A stretch of DNA of 64,000 bases from the NCBI GenBank assembly GCA_910578335.1, contig CAJTPU010000002.1:173800-237799 (forward strand). Reading direction: 5' to 3'. The translations under genes and the position numbers were made by a program. The DNA comes from an uncultured Lachnospiraceae bacterium (GTDB lineage: Bacteria > Bacillota > Clostridia > Lachnospirales > Lachnospiraceae). Under the pieces are notes generated by a model that searched no databases, had not been told where the DNA came from, and saw only the letters and a list, made by a program, of their open reading frames with translations. Positions 60,438 to 64,000 of the stretch are shown here, piece after piece (the first letter of the stretch is position 1; the number at the start of each line of letters is the position of its first letter).

Positions 60438-60968
60438 CTATGCCGCTGCCGCCAGTATCCCATCCGCAATCGCCTGTGCAATTTCCTGAAATCTGGCATC
60501 GAACAGATAGTTGTCAGCGGGCGTGTTGATAAAACCCGCTTCCACTAACACCGCCGGCATCCTTGTGCGGTTTAGCACTACCAGACTGGGATTTTCATTG
60601 ACGCCCTGATTGATAAAGCCGGTACTCTCCAGATTTCGGTTAATGGCTTCTGCAAGCCGCCCTGCCGCGCCGCCTTTTTCGTAAACCAGCGTTTCCACAC
60701 CTGAATATTGCCCCGGCGTGGGGCTTGCATTCCTGTGTATGGAGACAAAGTAATCCGCATTCGTTTGATTTGCCGCCTCCGCCCGCTCTGCGGGAGAGCG
60801 GTAACTGTCGGTTGTCCTCGTATAGAGCACGTTGATTCCGTTGTCCTCCAAAATTCTGCCGACTGCAAGGGTAAGTGCCAGCGCATCGTCCTTCTCAAGA
60901 CGCCCCTCATAGGCGGCACCATTGTGCCAGCCTCCATGCCCGGCGTCCAGAATAATCGTCGCCGCCAT
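60438..60968 (-). CDS. N-acetylmuramoyl-L-alanine amidase, no signal peptide
   Basis: 176 residues. A bare Amidase_3 domain: IILDAGHGG (zinc His), EGRLEKDDAL (Glu), SIHRNASP (His) and VLVEAGFINTPADN (catalytic Glu). Cleaves the bond between MurNAc and L-Ala. There is no signal peptide, anchor or wall-binding repeat; the start follows GAGGAG and no upstream in-frame start adds one. CwlC of B. subtilis, a mother-cell lysis amidase, also lacks a signal peptide, so a sporulation role is possible. Its own terminator follows. Confidence 0.9.
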   Translation of the reverse strand: MAATIILDAGHGGWHNGAAYEGRLEKDDALALTLAVGRILEDNGINVLYTRTTDSYRSPAERAEAANQTNADYFVSIHRNASPTPGQYSGVETLVYEKGGAAGRLAEAINRNLESTGFINQGVNENPSLVVLNRTRMPAVLVEAGFINTPADNYLFDARFQEIAQAIADGILAAAA

Positions 60969-61029
60969 CTTGCGCTCCTCTTTTTCATTTCTCTATCTTA
61001 TGCATACCGGCGCCGCAACATACGCACGC

Positions 61030-62412
61030 TTATTCCCGCCCCGCAGAAGACAGCTTTAAGAGCACTTCCAAAACAAACACGCCGTCCTCTGCATCGATTT
61101 TCACCGTCCCCTCATACTTCCCGGCAATTTTTTTAATATTCCGGATGCCCTGCCCATGTATGCCGTTATCCTGCTTGGTGCTCACCGGTAAGCCGTCCTT
61201 CCACACGGGCTCTGCCTTACAGGTATTGCGCACGGAAATCAGAAACAGACTGCCCTGCTGTCTTGACGCAAGCGAAATTTCCAAAGGAGCATCCGCTTGC
61301 CTGCTGCACGCCTCCACTGCGTTTTCCAGCGCATTGTTTAAGATAACGCTTAAATCGAACGCCTCCACTTTGCCGGACTTAGGAAAGAAAAAAACACATT
61401 CCACGCGTATCCCCGCCGCTTCTGCCGCCCCAAGCTGCCGGTTTACCACCACATCCGTAATGGGATTTCCCGTGGCATAAGAAAACGTGAATGCATCCAC
61501 CCGCTTGGAAAGCGCCTGCAGATATTCGTCAAACGCCGCCTTCTCCCAATTCTCCTGCTCCGCCAGAAGCTGCATGTCCGCCACATAATTCTTCAAATCG
61601 TGCCGCATGCTTTTCACGTCGCCGTACATCCGCTCCAAGTCTCCTATATACTGCTCCATATCCCGCAGGCGGTTTTTGTAAACCTGCGCTTCTTTTTCCT
61701 TCTGAAACGCTTCTTCTGTTTTTTTGAGAAGAAGCGCTGACGCAAAGACCGCCGTCAGGCACAAAAGGCTTCCCATCGGAACAAGCAGGCGCATAAGGGG
61801 TACTTCACTGTCGAGCAAAACGATTTCATCGCTCCGCACTATCATCTGGATATTCCTGATAAGGATGCAATAGACATAACCGGTCAACGCCGGAATCATC
61901 AGATAAAACAAAGCCGTCCTGTCGAAACGCCATAATCCTTTTCGCAAAAGCTGCTTTTTATACAAATACAAAAAACCAAAACACAGAAGATTTAACACCG
62001 TAAAAAAAACGACCGAATAAATCTGCTCCACATACGCCATCTTCTCTATGAGCTGCGTCTCTCCAATCACACCTCTCTCAAACTCCCCTACATACCTGTC
62101 CATCAGACTGCTCATGGAGACATTTACCAGATAATAAAAGGTAAAGCGCACCAGCTCCCGTACAGAAACGTATGCCGCAGCCAGATACAGATTCAGCATC
62201 CTGCTTCCCGCAAACAAAAGTCTTAACAGCAGGTACAGCGCGCCCAAAAGCAGCAGATTGTCCCATTTACCGCCAATTCCCGCAAACACGGCAGAAAAGC
62301 ATAAAAAGACAGCCGGTCCTTTTACATACCGGTTTCTCGGCTCTGCAAGTCCCCATATAAAAAAGAAAAAGCAGCCGGCGCTCAGTCCGCTGCTCAGTAA
62401 ATCGACAATCAT
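61030..62412 (-). CDS. GHKL sensor histidine kinase (AgrC-like)
   Basis: 460 residues from ATG 62412 (GGGAG 5 nt upstream). Six membrane helices in the first 220 residues, a short coiled coil, then the H-box MRHDLKNYVADMQLL with the phospho-accepting His, an N-box NNALENAVEAC, and a G-box NGIHGQGIRNIKKI. This GHKL/HPK10 type works with LytTR regulators in peptide-sensing systems such as AgrC. The response regulator lies 9 nt upstream. No pheromone gene was found in the window. Confidence 0.9.
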   Translation of the reverse strand: MIVDLLSSGLSAGCFFFFIWGLAEPRNRYVKGPAVFLCFSAVFAGIGGKWDNLLLLGALYLLLRLLFAGSRMLNLYLAAAYVSVRELVRFTFYYLVNVSMSSLMDRYVGEFERGVIGETQLIEKMAYVEQIYSVVFFTVLNLLCFGFLYLYKKQLLRKGLWRFDRTALFYLMIPALTGYVYCILIRNIQMIVRSDEIVLLDSEVPLMRLLVPMGSLLCLTAVFASALLLKKTEEAFQKEKEAQVYKNRLRDMEQYIGDLERMYGDVKSMRHDLKNYVADMQLLAEQENWEKAAFDEYLQALSKRVDAFTFSYATGNPITDVVVNRQLGAAEAAGIRVECVFFFPKSGKVEAFDLSVILNNALENAVEACSRQADAPLEISLASRQQGSLFLISVRNTCKAEPVWKDGLPVSTKQDNGIHGQGIRNIKKIAGKYEGTVKIDAEDGVFVLEVLLKLSSAGRE

Positions 62413-62421
62413 ACACACTCC

Positions 62422-63111
62422 CTATTTCAGCCACTCTACCACAGCCTGCAAAAAGGCATCGTAGCGCTGCTTTGCCATAAGCACGGTCTCTCCGTTTGAT
62501 AATACCACAGAAATCCTGTCATAGGAAGAGATTTCCCTTAAGGATATCAGATAGCCCCTGTGACACCTGAAAAAATAGGCGGGCAGCCGCCTTTCATACT
62601 CCTCCATCTTTCCATAACAGGCATATATGCCCCTTTTTGTGTGAAAAACCAGCTTTCTCCCCTGATTTTCCACAAACAGAATGTCTGCGGGTGCAATTCT
62701 TGTCACCGTCCCGCCATGCTTAATCAGAAGAAGATTCTCTCTTTCCGCTTCATGAAGCCGCCCGATAACCCGCTTTAGCACCTGTGCCAGCTTTTCCTTG
62801 TCCACGGGCTTTAGCAGATAGCCCGCCGCCTCCGCCTCAAAGGCATCGTAAACATATTCCGAGAGTCCTGTCAAAAAAATAACCGCCGGATGCTTTCTTT
62901 TCTTTTTTAGAGCAAGCGCCAGCTCCATCCCGCTCATATCCGGCATGGAAATATCCAGAAAGAGAATATCCGTATCTTCACCCTCCTCCAAAAATGCCCT
63001 GCCGCTTTGAAAGCAGGCCGTACTGACCGGTTCCGGCGCACATTCCTCTATCAGCTTTGCCACATGGTTTCCAAACAAGGTATCGTCATCCACTACCGTA
63101 ATTTTTATCAT
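62422..63111 (-). CDS. LytTR-type response regulator
   Basis: 229 residues from ATG 63111 (AGGAGG 6 nt upstream). Receiver domain with acidic pocket VVDDD, phospho-acceptor Asp in ILFLDISMPDMSG and Lys in LLKPVDKEKL; then a LytTR DNA-binding domain (NLLLIKHGGTVTRIAPADIL, FVENQGRKLVFHT, FRCHRGYLISLREI). AgrA/LytR-type proteins bind direct repeats upstream of targets. Partner of the GHKL kinase. Confidence 0.93.
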   Translation of the reverse strand: MIKITVVDDDTLFGNHVAKLIEECAPEPVSTACFQSGRAFLEEGEDTDILFLDISMPDMSGMELALALKKKRKHPAVIFLTGLSEYVYDAFEAEAAGYLLKPVDKEKLAQVLKRVIGRLHEAERENLLLIKHGGTVTRIAPADILFVENQGRKLVFHTKRGIYACYGKMEEYERRLPAYFFRCHRGYLISLREISSYDRISVVLSNGETVLMAKQRYDAFLQAVVEWLK

Positions 63112-63147
63112 TTGCCGCCTCCTATGCAAATGCGCTGCCCCGCATCC

Positions 63148-63963
63148 TTACACTTGTGTATCGATATACCTGCCCGCATAGGAAGAGAGCGCAGCATAGA
63201 GACTGTTCAAGCCGGAGGTCCCATAGCCATACGCTCCATAACCGTAGCCCCCAAGACCATAGCTTGCAAGAGGATTTCCCAGCCCATATGCGCCCGTTTT
63301 GTACATGCCGGAACCATATGCCAAAAGGCTGCCCGGTCCGTATACACCAAGCCCTGCGCCGTATGCCCCGTAGCCGTACAGCTTTCCCACCGCAGAAACC
63401 GCACCCTGCGCTTCCGCATAGATACTGTTTACCGCTGCTTTGCCCGCAACGCTGTCCGTCCCTTTGAATACCGCGGCAAGCGCATCGGCTTTTGCCTTCT
63501 TTAAGATACGGCTGTCCACACTAAGCCTGCCGTCCCCTTCCACGAAAAGCCCGATTTCTGCAAGCGCCTCTTTGCCGTCCTGCATCAGCCTTGCAAATTT
63601 GCTCCCGTAGACGCCGCCTTCTCCGTCCGATACGTTTTTTATCTTTGAAAAAAACCGATTGTATTCCTCTGCGAAGGTGCGAACGCCATTCTGCAATTCC
63701 TTTTTTTTGGAAAGCCGGTATTCACGGCTCCAGTCCGTACTCTGCAGCTTTTCTGCAATTTTACGGAACCCTGCTCCCGTCTTCTGGGCCGCGCTCAGGG
63801 AGAAACTGTTGTTACGGGTCGTCCGCAGGCTCTTACTTTTACTTTCGACACCTGTGGTTCTTCCTGTTTTCCCTATGGAAGCGCTTCTTTCTACAGGAAC
63901 ACTCTGCCCTGTCAAGGCACTTCTGTTTACTGCCGTCCGGTTGCTTGTAGGATTACAATACAT
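63148..63963 (-). CDS. Gly/Tyr-rich repeat protein of unknown function
   Basis: 271 residues. A Ser/Thr/Arg-rich N-terminus, a helical middle (about 75-180: ELQNGVRTFAEEYNRFFSKI, DGKEALAEIGLFVEGDGRLS) that faintly resembles flagellar cap or filament proteins, and a tail of about 75 residues built of YGxGxYG-like units (YGYGAYGAGLGVYGPGS, GLGGYGYGAYGYGTSG). No signal peptide and no strong ribosome site at ATG 63963. Reads into the two-component pair. Family not recognised. The remaining 63964-64000 holds no feature. Confidence 0.6.
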   Translation of the reverse strand: MYCNPTSNRTAVNRSALTGQSVPVERSASIGKTGRTTGVESKSKSLRTTRNNSFSLSAAQKTGAGFRKIAEKLQSTDWSREYRLSKKKELQNGVRTFAEEYNRFFSKIKNVSDGEGGVYGSKFARLMQDGKEALAEIGLFVEGDGRLSVDSRILKKAKADALAAVFKGTDSVAGKAAVNSIYAEAQGAVSAVGKLYGYGAYGAGLGVYGPGSLLAYGSGMYKTGAYGLGNPLASYGLGGYGYGAYGYGTSGLNSLYAALSSYAGRYIDTQV

Positions 63964-64000
63964 GTGTTACAACTGAATAAATAAAAAGCAGGGATACCGC

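Overview
The window looks like chromosome from a spore-forming member of the Clostridia, most likely a Lachnospiraceae relative. Evidence: a division and cell-wall cluster that runs straight into spoIIGA-sigE and lies next to sigG; a SCIFF peptide with its radical-SAM maturase; a MurE carrying the meso-diaminopimelate-type DNPR motif; frequent GTG/TTG starts with strong AGGAGG sites. Nearly all chromosomal genes lie on the minus strand. No rRNA, tRNA or CRISPR array was found.

Layout. 1-8886 (minus): a surface-glycan operon read from 8886 down: two glycosyltransferases, a class B-type sortase, an LCP-family glycan ligase, a small secreted protein, a COG5610-like protein, an ABC-2 permease and an unusual ABC ATPase that runs off the window edge. 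Its promoter carries two palindromic operators beside a divergent XRE regulator. 9501-12502: shikimate genes aroE-aroK-aroQ, yqeG and nrdR. 12651-15796: ylmC, sigG (plus strand), a 90-residue hypothetical, sigE and spoIIGA. 15981-28926: ftsZ, divIB, murA, a SEDS protein, murD, mraY, two class B PBPs, ftsL-like, rsmH, mraZ.

29316-37206: an integrated element of about 7.9 kb, visibly more AT-rich than the flanks, inserted between ychF and mraZ. It has a tyrosine integrase, an excisionase-like protein, two XRE regulators, a rolling-circle Rep protein, iteron-like repeats, and a cargo operon led by a protein of the Nmad3 (nucleotide-modification-associated) type. Imperfect direct repeats of about 30 bp mark both ends.

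37274-50536 (minus, read from murE): murE-priA-def-fmt-yugP-rsmB-rlmN-stp-prkC-rsgA-ychF, a housekeeping run for cell wall, translation and PASTA-kinase signalling. 50840-56997 (minus): TIGR04086 membrane protein-scfA-scfB-secDF-recJ. 57136-64000: a CorC/HlyC-type membrane protein (plus), a Na/Pi cotransporter, a leaderless amidase, an AgrC/LytTR-type two-component pair and a Gly/Tyr-rich protein.

The best candidates for something not well described are: the ABC ATPase whose membrane and extracytoplasmic parts precede the ATPase domain; the paired operators inside the glycan promoter; the Nmad3-led cargo operon; and a 16-bp hairpin that hides the ribosome-binding site of the SpoVD-like PBP.
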